Of a DNA stretch of 13,569 bases, positions 1 to 6,340 are shown one piece after another; within the stretch, counting starts at the first letter, position 1, and each line of letters opens with the position of its first letter. Source of the DNA: Candidatus Woesearchaeota archaeon (GTDB lineage Archaea; Nanobdellota; Nanobdellia; SCGC-AAA011-G17; GW2011-AR20); assembly GCA_018302725.1 (NCBI GenBank), contig JAGVZJ010000015.1, positions 1 to 13,569 of the forward strand, written 5' to 3'. The notes under the pieces were generated by a model. That model was not told the origin of the DNA, made no database searches, and worked only from the letters and a program-made list of their open reading frames with translations. The position numbers were made by a program, and so were the translations under genes.

Positions 1-617
1 TCTTTTATTCCTGCTAGCTCCAATATCTTCTTGCATTCTTCTTCTATGCATAACCCTGTTCCTAGAGGAGCAGGAATCAACTCAATCTCAACAGAACTGC
101 ACTTTCCTTTGACTTTAAAAGGTATTGAATGCGGGTTTTTACATCCACACTCCCAGCTTCCACACCCTCTTCTAACATTCATAAGGCCAAGCTTAGCATT
201 TCTTAATGCTTTTTCTCTAGAAGGCATAGTTTCTTTTGATTTTCCAAATCCTATTCCCACATAGCCATTTTTGTTTCCAACTGCAGCAAGACATCCAAAG
301 TTTGGCTTGTTTCCCTCTTTTGTTTTTTTCTGTGTTTGTCTCCATATACTCTTTTTTCCTCCGCCAAATTTACCTTTTGACTGGCCTATTGAGAGTAATG
401 TAGATTCTACATTTGGAACCAGCATATCTACAATCTGGGGCTCTAGAAATCTTATTCCTTCCCCAACTATCTCGCTGATATCTTTTATTTTTCCAGCTTT
501 AACATCTGCTCCAAGCTCAGTCTTTGGTCTCCAGTTTTCTTTATTAAATGTACCAGAAACTACACCTGTTGGAGGTTCTTCAACGGTTTTTTTTTCTATT
601 TTTTCTGTCATCTTCAT
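1..617 (-). CDS. rps5: Small ribosomal subunit protein uS5 (partial, C-terminus off left edge)
   Basis: This is uS5, a small-subunit protein at the mRNA entry/decoding side of the ribosome. From the ATG at 617-615 the frame stays open for 205 codons to the window edge, so the stop codon is outside. The N-terminal S5 RNA-binding (dsRBD-like) region lies at about residues 45-120, with a glycine-rich stretch at 82-88 (GKFGGGK). A cysteine-rich segment around 152-159 (CGSWECGC) followed by NPHSIPFKV is typical of archaeal/eukaryotic uS5. The start overlaps the uL18 stop as ATGA; a second in-frame ATG two codons on (611-609) is also possible. The frame reaches the window end and is easily missed by ORF callers that require a stop. 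It is the last visible gene of the ribosomal array; uL30, uL15 and SecY would be expected next, but that is inferred from other archaea. Confidence 0.95.
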   Translation of the reverse strand, partial: MKMTEKIEKKTVEEPPTGVVSGTFNKENWRPKTELGADVKAGKIKDISEIVGEGIRFLEPQIVDMLVPNVESTLLSIGQSKGKFGGGKKSIWRQTQKKTKEGNKPNFGCLAAVGNKNGYVGIGFGKSKETMPSREKALRNAKLGLMNVRRGCGSWECGCKNPHSIPFKVKGKCSSVEIELIPAPLGTGLCIEEECKKILELAGIK

Positions 618-1192
618 TTAGCCCCTATCTTCCTTTTTACTTCTTCAAAGTTTTTTGTTATCTCATCTGGGTTAACCTTATTTTTTAAGTATCCTGAAAA
701 CTGTTTGTTATAGTTATCTGTTCCTTTTATCTTTGAACAATAATCCTGAATATGCTTTCCGCTTACTCTCTCTTCAGATGGTAAGATCTCCTCATTAACA
801 GGGATCTTTAACCCCGAGTCAATAACCCCCTTCAAAACTGCAAAGATTGAAGAACCATTCACAGAAGGATGTAAGCCTATGTCAAGTATCGCCTCTTTGA
901 TATTATGTTCTTGCGACTTAATTCCAACAAGGTATCCTAAAAGGTAAGAAGCAGGAATGTTGTTGAGATGGCAGTTCCATCCAAATTTTCTCAGGTCTTT
1001 TGTAGTAGCAGAGGTAATAACTCTGTCTCCCTTAACTTCATATTTTATGAACTGTGCAATTAGAATGTTTAATTTCTTTCTTATGACCAGTCTTATCTTT
1101 TTTGAACTAAGAGTCTTCAACCTGGATTTATAGTTGGTTTTTCCTGTTCTTACTCTTTTCAACCTTACGGTAAATCTTCTACTTCTTGCCAT
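614..1192 (-). CDS. rpl18: Large ribosomal subunit protein uL18
   Basis: uL18 binds 5S rRNA and anchors it, with uL5, to the central protuberance of the large subunit. The 192-residue product has the archaeal/eukaryotic form: a basic start (MARSRRFTVRLKRVRTGKTNYKSR has the usual YKxRLKxL continuation at about 22-28), a conserved core with AxYLLGYLVG near 80-90, and a C-terminal part with PSEERVSGKH near 137-146. The length fits archaeal uL18, which is longer than the bacterial form. The ATG at 1192-1190 lies inside the end of eL19, giving a 14-nt overlap. The stop TGA overlaps the uS5 start as ATGA, suggesting translational coupling on both sides. Confidence 0.96.
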   Translation of the reverse strand: MARSRRFTVRLKRVRTGKTNYKSRLKTLSSKKIRLVIRKKLNILIAQFIKYEVKGDRVITSATTKDLRKFGWNCHLNNIPASYLLGYLVGIKSQEHNIKEAILDIGLHPSVNGSSIFAVLKGVIDSGLKIPVNEEILPSEERVSGKHIQDYCSKIKGTDNYNKQFSGYLKNKVNPDEITKNFEEVKRKIGAK

Positions 1193-1640
1193 GTTTGATT
1201 ATTAAGTTACGCTCCTCTATAAACATCTTTATGTGCCTTCTGCTTCTGAAAAATCCTCCTTTGGCCTTCATATAAACAGACCTGTGGGTCTTTGAATCAA
1301 TAAGTCCTTTCTGTTTAAGACTGTTTAAAAATTCCCTTTGAACTCTTATCTTCCTTGTCCATTCTTTCTTTTTTGGGAATCTCGAGTTCTTTGTACCCTT
1401 GATAGAGCCTCTTCCTCTTCTCCTTCCTTTTCTCTTCTGAATTATCTTCTTTCTTGCTCGTGATCTTGACTGCTCATTTGTATCTTTTTTGCTGATTATT
1501 TTTTTACCAATCAGAGATTTTATATCATTTCTAGTTATAGCATCTTTTATTTGAGACAATGATTCGGAATCAAACTTTATTTTTTTCTTGCTGATCTTAA
1601 GAATGCTCGCTGCCAGTTTTTTTTGTAATTTTAATTCCAT
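1179..1640 (-). CDS. rpl19e: Large ribosomal subunit protein eL19
   Basis: eL19 is an archaeal/eukaryotic large-subunit protein that contacts rRNA and takes part in an inter-subunit bridge. The 153-residue product shows the family layout: a short N-terminal helix (MELKLQKKLAASIL), a very basic linker at about 58-80 (RSRARKKIIQKRKGRRRGRG), the GSIKGTKNSR turn, and a C-terminal helical region ending in FFRSRRHIKMFIEE. No bacterial homologue is known, so it marks the locus as archaeal. The ATG follows the eL32 stop after 1 nt. The last 14 nt are shared with uL18, read in another frame. Confidence 0.96.
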   Translation of the reverse strand: MELKLQKKLAASILKISKKKIKFDSESLSQIKDAITRNDIKSLIGKKIISKKDTNEQSRSRARKKIIQKRKGRRRGRGSIKGTKNSRFPKKKEWTRKIRVQREFLNSLKQKGLIDSKTHRSVYMKAKGGFFRSRRHIKMFIEERNLIIKHGKK

Positions 1641-1641
1641 T

Positions 1642-2139
1642 TTATACGCCCTTCTCTAAGATTTTTCTTTTTTCTTCTTTTACTTTCTCTGCTTTTTCTT
1701 CTGTAGACTCTTTTTTCTCTTTTTTTATTTCCTTCTTCACTTCCTCTTTCTTAATTTTCCCTTCTTTACTTTTCTTTCTTTTCTCTTCAACTGATTTGAT
1801 ATAAGCATCAAAATCTCTGATATTTATTATCTTTACATTTGTCTTCTTTGCCTTTTCAACTATCTCTACCTTTTTTTTGGTTCCTACCTTCGAACTGACT
1901 ATGCCTATTTCTTTATTACTTTCAATCTTCTCTAGATCATTTAGTCCATTTATCCAGACGAGCTTCAGCCCATTAACAAGTCCCTTCTTACATTTGCCGG
2001 TCCCATAACCTACTCTTGGAGTTAAACCATGCCCACACCTGGACAGCCTAAGTTTTGCATGAATCCCCTTAGGTCTTCTCCATTTTCTTTCTAGCTTAGA
2101 AACATTCATCGATCTTTGTCTCAGAAATTTTCGTTTCAT
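1642..2139 (-). CDS. rpl32e: Large ribosomal subunit protein eL32 with charged C-terminal tail
   Basis: eL32 is an archaeal/eukaryotic large-subunit protein binding 23S rRNA. The core, residues 1-117, carries the signature WRRPKGIHAKLR at about 21-32, followed by GLTPRVGYG, both highly conserved in the family. Residues 118-165 form a tail made almost entirely of Lys and Glu with few hydrophobics, probably helical or disordered; archaeal eL32 usually ends near the end of the core. The start overlaps the uL6 stop as ATGA and has a good ribosome binding site, GGGAGG at 2152-2157. A 1-nt gap separates it from eL19. Confidence 0.95.
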   Translation of the reverse strand: MKRKFLRQRSMNVSKLERKWRRPKGIHAKLRLSRCGHGLTPRVGYGTGKCKKGLVNGLKLVWINGLNDLEKIESNKEIGIVSSKVGTKKKVEIVEKAKKTNVKIINIRDFDAYIKSVEEKRKKSKEGKIKKEEVKKEIKKEKKESTEEKAEKVKEEKRKILEKGV

Positions 2140-2684
2140 ACTACTGGTTTTCCTCCCTTTTCAATTATGTAAATTCCATCTTGGAAAATTCGTCTGTCTT
2201 TATTAGTAATTCTCGTGCATTGCTCAATATTTGATGCAGTTTGTCCTGCTGTCTCTTTGTCAACACTAGTGACTATAACCTCATCTCCATGAATCTTTAC
2301 TTCTGAATTTTTAAAAATCTTTGCTACTCTTTGTACTTTCTCTCCTAAAAAGTTTTTAACAACAATCTTATTCTGTTCAACGGAAACAGTCATAGGAAAA
2401 TGACCAGAGCAGATTCTTAGTTTGTATGTGTAAGGCTCAAGTGCCCCCCTTATCATATTTTTTATATGGGCGCAGTTAGAATTAATCATTTTTTTTTCAT
2501 TTTTTGTAAACTTTCCTTTTGCAGAAAGAATTAGGCAATTCTCTTCTTTTCTAATCCCTATCGCAACATTATTGATGGTTAAAGAATTTTCACCAGCGGC
2601 ACCTTTTACCCTTACCGTTCTTCCAGCTATTTCAACATTGATATTCTCAGGGATACTAATCTTTTTCTCTGGGCTTTTTGACAT
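2136..2684 (-). CDS. rpl6: Large ribosomal subunit protein uL6
   Basis: uL6 sits near the sarcin-ricin loop and factor-binding site of the large subunit. At 182 residues it matches archaeal uL6: two repeated alpha/beta domains, the first beginning with IPENINVEIAGRTVRVKGAAG (about 11-31), the second with HFPMTVSVEQNKIVVKNFLGEK (about 95-116). The C-terminal motif RITNKDRRIFQDGIY (about 158-172) is the archaeal/eukaryotic version of the conserved uL6 end. The gene starts 1 nt after the uS8 stop and overlaps eL32 by 4 nt (ATGA). Confidence 0.96.
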   Translation of the reverse strand: MSKSPEKKISIPENINVEIAGRTVRVKGAAGENSLTINNVAIGIRKEENCLILSAKGKFTKNEKKMINSNCAHIKNMIRGALEPYTYKLRICSGHFPMTVSVEQNKIVVKNFLGEKVQRVAKIFKNSEVKIHGDEVIVTSVDKETAGQTASNIEQCTRITNKDRRIFQDGIYIIEKGGKPVV

Positions 2685-2685
2685 G

Positions 2686-3078
2686 TTAGTAAACGTAAGA
2701 TATTAATCTTCCTCCAAAACCTTTTTCTTTTGATTCCGTATGGGTCATAAATCCTTTAGGCGTTGAGACTATCATTATTCCAAAATTTTTTGCAGGGAGA
2801 TATCTTTTTTCATATTTTTCAACATCTCCCTTCTTAAAAGAGAATCTTGGTTTTATAACCCCACATTTGTTTATCCTGCCTAGCAAAGCTACTTCTATCA
2901 GGTTTCCTCTGCCAGCTTCAACAACCTTCACCTCCCCGATATAACCCTTATCTCTCATTATAGCTAGAACAGCATTTATGACTTTAGATGCAGGTTTAAC
3001 TACACACTCTTTCTTTCCAACCCTCTCACAATTGTACAAGTTGGAAAGTACATTTGATAATGGATCATTCATTGTCAT
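2686..3078 (-). CDS. rps8: Small ribosomal subunit protein uS8
   Basis: uS8 is a primary 16S rRNA-binding protein needed for assembly of the small-subunit platform. The 130-residue product is the standard archaeal size. It starts with DPLSNVLSNLYNCERVGK, has the central VIKPRFSFKKGDVEKYEKRYLP region, and ends with the family's signature TPKGFMTHTESKEKGFGGRLISYVY-type terminus (about 106-130). Two ATGs, at 3078 and 3072, are two codons apart; the first is chosen because it follows the uS14 stop by 1 nt, the common spacing here. A 1-nt gap leads to uL6. Confidence 0.96.
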   Translation of the reverse strand: MTMNDPLSNVLSNLYNCERVGKKECVVKPASKVINAVLAIMRDKGYIGEVKVVEAGRGNLIEVALLGRINKCGVIKPRFSFKKGDVEKYEKRYLPAKNFGIMIVSTPKGFMTHTESKEKGFGGRLISYVY

Positions 3079-3079
3079 T

Positions 3080-3310
3080 TTAATTGTATTTCCTGAATCC
3101 TAATTTTTTTGCATTCTCTCTGAAACATTGTCTGCACAGGTTTAACCCATACTTGGATAAGTGGGCACCGGACCTATCACATATTCCGCACCTTTTCACA
3201 TTTCTTCCAAACATTCTTTTTTTAGGAGCATTATGTTTAATGAACTTCTGCAGCTTAGCAGGTTTCTTTTCAAGCTGCTTGAAAACTTTAGTATGGCTGC
3301 TATATGTCAT
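3080..3310 (-). CDS. rps14: Small ribosomal subunit protein uS14, zinc-binding form
   Basis: uS14 is a small zinc protein of the 30S head. Four cysteines, C41/C44 (CGIC) and C59/C62 (CRQC), form the zinc knuckle, and the end RENAKKLGFRKYN is the normal family terminus. At 76 residues it is about 20 longer than the usual archaeal uS14, because of a basic N-terminal extension. A second ATG at codon 33 would give a 44-residue core. I keep the upstream ATG because it follows the uL5 stop by 1 nt and has a well-placed GGAG at 3317-3320 with a 6-nt spacer. Confidence 0.94.
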   Translation of the reverse strand: MTYSSHTKVFKQLEKKPAKLQKFIKHNAPKKRMFGRNVKRCGICDRSGAHLSKYGLNLCRQCFRENAKKLGFRKYN

Positions 3311-3311
3311 A

Positions 3312-3830
3312 TTATTCTCCCTTCTCCTCTATTTTTATCCCAAACTTATTCTTTACGAACTCAATAGATTCCTCTCTGGAAATTCTGTGTTTTTCCGGAA
3401 CTCTTAGCCTGTTGATTCTTCTTCTGTTAATCCTAAATCCTGGTCTTTTTAAAGTAACTGCGACTTCTAGCCCTATAATCCCTATACCTGAATCGTATTC
3501 TACTCCGGGAATCTCAATATACTCATGAATTCCAAAAGAGAAGTTGCCAAAATTATCAAATTTAGTTATGGGAATTGCGTTGTCCTTAGCTTTAAGCAGC
3601 CCTCTTAACACTGATTCTGCTTTCTCCCCTCTCAATGTTACTTTCGTAGCTATCTCAAGCTTAGGCCTAATTCCCCAAGTAGGGACTCTCTTCATAGTTC
3701 TTGTCTTAACAGGTTTAGCGCCAGTAATCATCTTCAACAGCTTTGAAGCTTTTTCTAGCCTGTCTCCCGTCTCTCCAACTCCAACATTTAAGGTAATCTT
3801 CTCTACCTGTATTTCTTTCATCTTGTTCAT
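3312..3830 (-). CDS. rpl5: Large ribosomal subunit protein uL5
   Basis: uL5 binds 5S rRNA and contacts P-site tRNA from the central protuberance. The 172-residue product has the archaeal signature IEKITLNVGVGE-like N-terminus (here VEKITLNVGVGETGDRLEKA, about 9-28), then TGAKPVKTRTMKRVPTWGIRP near 51-71 and the GIHEYIEIPGVEYDSGIGI loop near 100-118. The length is normal. The start overlaps the eS4 stop as ATGA (3827-3830). A second in-frame ATG three codons later is a less likely start. A 1-nt gap precedes uS14. Confidence 0.96.
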   Translation of the reverse strand: MNKMKEIQVEKITLNVGVGETGDRLEKASKLLKMITGAKPVKTRTMKRVPTWGIRPKLEIATKVTLRGEKAESVLRGLLKAKDNAIPITKFDNFGNFSFGIHEYIEIPGVEYDSGIGIIGLEVAVTLKRPGFRINRRRINRLRVPEKHRISREESIEFVKNKFGIKIEEKGE

Positions 3831-4522
3831 TTTTCCAGGAATTTGTTATCAATAGCGAAAGCATATTCTTTCAAAGTTTCAAATTCTCCTTTCTTTGTTT
3901 TTACTAAGATTCTGTCTCTTATAGTATTCTTTTCCAATATGATGTCTACAATCTTCCCTAGTAAACCTCTGTGTTTTCCTCCACTAAGGAATACTTCTGA
4001 TCCTTTATCCAGTTTTAAGTGCTCGGTAATCTTATTTTTTGAAATGTCTATTACAAGAGTATCGCCTACCCTGTATGTTTCTCCCTTCTCTGCAATCATG
4101 TTCCTTCCATCTGAAAGATTAAGTTGTATCTTAGCCCCCTTCAAAATTGTCTTTCCTATTATCTTACATGGCTTTAGACTGTCCAACTCTTTTTTTAATG
4201 GGACTAACTCAAACTCCCCTTCCTCATTGATTATCACTCTATAAGACTCTTTAGTCTGAGGAATGTCAATAATGTCCATAAAACCGACGGCAAATTTCGG
4301 GTCTCTTACATTTTTCTTGTCAATAGAGATCGTCTTCTCATTAATTATATATCTCACTTCTCTTGTTGTATCCGCATATTTTAGCATTTTTTTCAATATC
4401 AAATTAATAGAGATGCTTCTACTTAATGGATGTGCACCCGGTCTAGGTCGGGAAATCCACTTAGTTTCCTTTCTCTTTATCGGCCAATTTTTCGGCGCTT
4501 TGCTTCTTGATAGATGTGCCAT
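3827..4522 (-). CDS. rps4e: Small ribosomal subunit protein eS4
   Basis: eS4 is an archaeal/eukaryotic small-subunit protein unrelated to bacterial S4. The 231-residue product has the whole family architecture: the N-terminal SKAPKNWPIKRKETKWISRP motif (7-26), an S4-type RNA-binding region at about 40-90, the central eS4 domain, and a C-terminal KOW motif at about 172-198 (KGSEVFLSGGKHRGLLGKIV). The conserved N-terminus fixes the start at 4522, so the first 20 codons truly overlap the end of uL24 in another frame (62 nt). The stop overlaps uL5 by 4 nt. Confidence 0.96.
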   Translation of the reverse strand: MAHLSRSKAPKNWPIKRKETKWISRPRPGAHPLSRSISINLILKKMLKYADTTREVRYIINEKTISIDKKNVRDPKFAVGFMDIIDIPQTKESYRVIINEEGEFELVPLKKELDSLKPCKIIGKTILKGAKIQLNLSDGRNMIAEKGETYRVGDTLVIDISKNKITEHLKLDKGSEVFLSGGKHRGLLGKIVDIILEKNTIRDRILVKTKKGEFETLKEYAFAIDNKFLEK

Positions 4523-4901
4523 TTTTTCTCTCTAATGATCCTTTTCTTTTTTTGTCTGTTAAGTCTAACTCAGTAATTAATAGGTTTGAAGGGTGAATAG
4601 GATAGAACGACTTTGAACCGTCTCGTTTGGTTAAACTAATTCCCTCTACCCACACTTTTGTTTCCTTGAGCAAAACTTTTTCAATCTTCCCGCTTTTCCC
4701 TTTATACTGCCCTCTTTGGATCTTTACAGTATCCCCCTTCCTTATAGGAAAGCTTCTTTTTCCATACTTTTTTATTAACTCCTTCGATAAATGTGAACCC
4801 AAAAACTTGTGTTTTATATGCAACGGAGCATTATACTGAAATTTCCTCCTTTTTCTAGGCTGTCTGCTGCTTCTCCACTTTAATGAAAAAATTTGTTTCA
4901 T
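4461..4901 (-). CDS. rpl24: Large ribosomal subunit protein uL24 with basic C-terminal tail
   Basis: uL24 is an early-assembly large-subunit protein near the exit tunnel. Archaeal signatures are SSRQPRKRRKFQYNAPLHIKHK (11-32), a KOW motif at about 55-80, and GSKSFYPIHPSNLLITEL near 95-112. I start it at the ATG 4901-4899, which leaves a 1-nt gap after uL14 and gives 146 residues; the frame could extend three codons up to a TTG at 4910. Residues after about 113 form a Lys/Glu/Ser-rich tail beyond the usual domain. The last ~20 residues are encoded in the 62 nt shared with eS4, so the tail sequence is constrained by the eS4 N-terminus. Confidence 0.94.
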   Translation of the reverse strand: MKQIFSLKWRSSRQPRKRRKFQYNAPLHIKHKFLGSHLSKELIKKYGKRSFPIRKGDTVKIQRGQYKGKSGKIEKVLLKETKVWVEGISLTKRDGSKSFYPIHPSNLLITELDLTDKKRKGSLERKNGTSIKKQSAEKLADKEKGN

Positions 4902-4902
4902 A

Positions 4903-5304
4903 TCACACAATTATTGAAGCGATTTTGGCAATTCCTGGCCAACGCTCAGCAACCTCCTTTGCAATTGCTCCTTTTATCATTGTTCCTTTCGGATTTCCTT
5001 TTTCATCTTTCAAAATTACTGCCGCATTGTCTTCAAATTTTATTCTCTCGCCATTCAATCTTCTGTATTCTTTCCTTTGCCTTACAATTATCGCAGGAAC
5101 AACCTGTCCTTTTAGCCCAGGTTTTCCTTTTACAATAGAAGCGTTAACCATATCTCCAATCCCTGCTGCAGGAAACTTACCCTTTGTGGTTTTTAGGCCT
5201 TTAACTGAAAATATCTTAATAAGCTTGGCTCCAGAATTATCACACACAGGAACTTTTGCTTCTAAGTTTAATGCTCTGGTTATTCTCGCTGTAAATGCTT
5301 TCAT
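4903..5304 (-). CDS. rpl14: Large ribosomal subunit protein uL14
   Basis: uL14 is a highly conserved beta-barrel protein on the intersubunit face of the large subunit. At 133 residues it is the expected archaeal length. It shows VPVCDNSGAKLIKIFSVKG (18-36), the GDMVNASIVKGKPGLKGQVVPAIIVRQRK block, and FEDNAAVILKDEKGNPKGTMIKGAIAKEVAERWPGIAKIAS-type end, all diagnostic. The start overlaps the uS17 stop as ATGA and is preceded by GAGGT at 5315-5319. The stop TGA is followed 1 nt later by the uL24 ATG. Confidence 0.97.
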   Translation of the reverse strand: MKAFTARITRALNLEAKVPVCDNSGAKLIKIFSVKGLKTTKGKFPAAGIGDMVNASIVKGKPGLKGQVVPAIIVRQRKEYRRLNGERIKFEDNAAVILKDEKGNPKGTMIKGAIAKEVAERWPGIAKIASIIV

Positions 5305-5624
5305 TTTTTCAATACCTCTATTATCACAAAGTGCTTTGTTTTAGATATTGGCTTTGTCTCTCCTATTAAGACTGTATCTCCTATTTTTGCATCAATGCAA
5401 GGGGGATTGTGCACCTTTAGTTTACTTTGTTTTTTTTCATATCTTTCATATTTAGGAATATAATGGTAGTGCTCAAATTGTATTGTAGCAGTCTTCGAAA
5501 CATTTTTCTTGATAACTTTTACCTGCATAATTCTTCCTCTAACTTTCTGAATCCCATGAAAAGGGCATACCTTATCGTTGCATCCTGTCTTTGGTGCTTT
5601 TACCTCAATGCCTATTGATTTCAT
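5301..5624 (-). CDS. rps17: Small ribosomal subunit protein uS17
   Basis: uS17 is an OB-fold protein of the 30S body that binds 16S rRNA early in assembly. The product is 107 residues with the archaeal N-terminal extension containing C15, C20 and H23 (CNDKVCPFHG), then VRGRIMQVKVIKKNVSKTATIQ and the EHYHYIPKYERYEKKQSKLKVHNP region typical of archaeal uS17. It overlaps Rnp1 by 4 nt at its start and uL14 by 4 nt at its end. A GGAGG at 5638-5642, inside Rnp1, could serve as a somewhat distant ribosome binding site. Confidence 0.96.
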   Translation of the reverse strand: MKSIGIEVKAPKTGCNDKVCPFHGIQKVRGRIMQVKVIKKNVSKTATIQFEHYHYIPKYERYEKKQSKLKVHNPPCIDAKIGDTVLIGETKPISKTKHFVIIEVLKK

Positions 5625-5842
5625 CTTATTTCTTCTGGCCTCCTCACCATATGCTCCCCCCTTAGTACTTTAGATCCAAGTTTAAATATCACTTCACACT
5701 TGATTAGCTTCCTTACGCCATCTCTCGTTTCAACTGTAATTGTATTTTTTGTTTCATCTATTATTCTACCATTTATCCCAAGCAAGTTTTTATTTTTTGC
5801 ATCTATTACTTCCATTTTCGAACCAATCAATGTTTCTTCCAT
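5621..5842 (-). CDS. rnp1: RNase P protein component 1 (Rpp29/POP4 homologue)
   Basis: This is the archaeal Rpp29-type subunit of RNase P, which removes 5' leaders from pre-tRNA. Visible family features are the Sm-like barrel start LIGSKMEVIDAKNKNLLGI (about 5-23), NGRIIDETKNTITVETRDG (about 24-42) and the C-terminal GEHMVRRPEEIR, which resembles the family's GRPEDR end. At 73 residues it is shorter than usual archaeal Rnp1 (roughly 90-120), lacking N-terminal residues but keeping the barrel. Its place between aIF1 and uS17 is the classic archaeal position. It lies 1 nt after aIF1 and overlaps uS17 by 4 nt. It suggests that this organism, unlike Nanoarchaeum, keeps RNase P. Confidence 0.9.
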   Translation of the reverse strand: MEETLIGSKMEVIDAKNKNLLGINGRIIDETKNTITVETRDGVRKLIKCEVIFKLGSKVLRGEHMVRRPEEIR

Positions 5843-5843
5843 C

Positions 5844-6137
5844 TTACTTTATGTGAGTAAATCCCATCTTTCCAAGCTCTTCTTTCACTTTTGATACATG
5901 ATCCCCCTGCAACTCAATCTTCCCTTCCTTTACTGTTCCACCACATGCAAGTTTTGACTTCAAGTTCTTGGCAAGGTCCTTTATGTTAATATCTTTTTGA
6001 TCTATCCCTTCTATGACCGTTGTCAATTTACCAAACCTTCTCTTTACTGCTCTCACACTGATATGTTGCTCTTCTTTTGCTATGGTCTCACAAACACAAA
6101 GTTCTTGAGAGAGACCGCATTTTGGACATATGTTCAT
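5844..6137 (-). CDS. Translation initiation factor aIF1 (SUI1 family) with N-terminal zinc knuckle
   Basis: The SUI1/eIF1 family factor promotes start-codon selection on the small subunit. The 97-residue protein begins with four cysteines, C4, C7, C14 and C16 (CPKCGLSQELCVC), a knuckle common in archaeal SUI1 proteins. The SUI1 fold follows from about residue 25 (HISVRAVKRRFGKLTTVIEG), with the conserved LACGGTVKEGKIELQGDH segment at about 63-80. The start overlaps the uL29 stop as ATGA and Rnp1 follows after 1 nt. The location between uL29 and Rnp1 is conserved in many archaea. Confidence 0.94.
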   Translation of the reverse strand: MNICPKCGLSQELCVCETIAKEEQHISVRAVKRRFGKLTTVIEGIDQKDINIKDLAKNLKSKLACGGTVKEGKIELQGDHVSKVKEELGKMGFTHIK

Positions 6138-6340
6138 TGCTTGTTAGGTTTACCTCCATTATTGTTTTTGAGCGTGAGTATTCTTGCAATATCTTTCTTT
6201 ACTGCTCTCACCAACCCCGGGCTTTCAATACTTGTTCCAGAACCTCTTTGAGAGTTCAGTCTAAGCAACTCTTTGTTTAGTTGATTGAGCTTTTTTTCAA
6301 TCTGCTCTTTATCCATCTGCTTTAGCTGGTGTTTTTTCAT
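6134..6340 (-). CDS. rpl29: Large ribosomal subunit protein uL29
   Basis: uL29 is a small two-helix protein near the peptide tunnel exit, where it contributes to the docking site for SRP and other nascent-chain factors. The 68-residue product has the typical MDKEQIEKKLNQLNKELLRLN first helix (9-29) and second helix near GLVRAVKKDIARILTL (42-57). I keep the ATG at 6340, since KKHQLKQM resembles normal family N-termini; this gives a 32-nt overlap with uS3. Starting at the next ATG (6316) would shorten the overlap to 8 nt. The stop overlaps aIF1 by 4 nt. Confidence 0.92.
   Translation of the reverse strand: MKKHQLKQMDKEQIEKKLNQLNKELLRLNSQRGSGTSIESPGLVRAVKKDIARILTLKNNNGGKPNKQ

Noticed and set aside
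31..621. Plus-strand reading frames over the left end
   Set aside because: They are antisense to uS5, whose conserved sequence is unbroken on the minus strand from 617 to the edge.
4903..4910. uL24 start at TTG 4910
   Set aside because: An ATG three codons later at 4901 gives the recurrent 1-nt gap after uL14 and a normal N-terminus.
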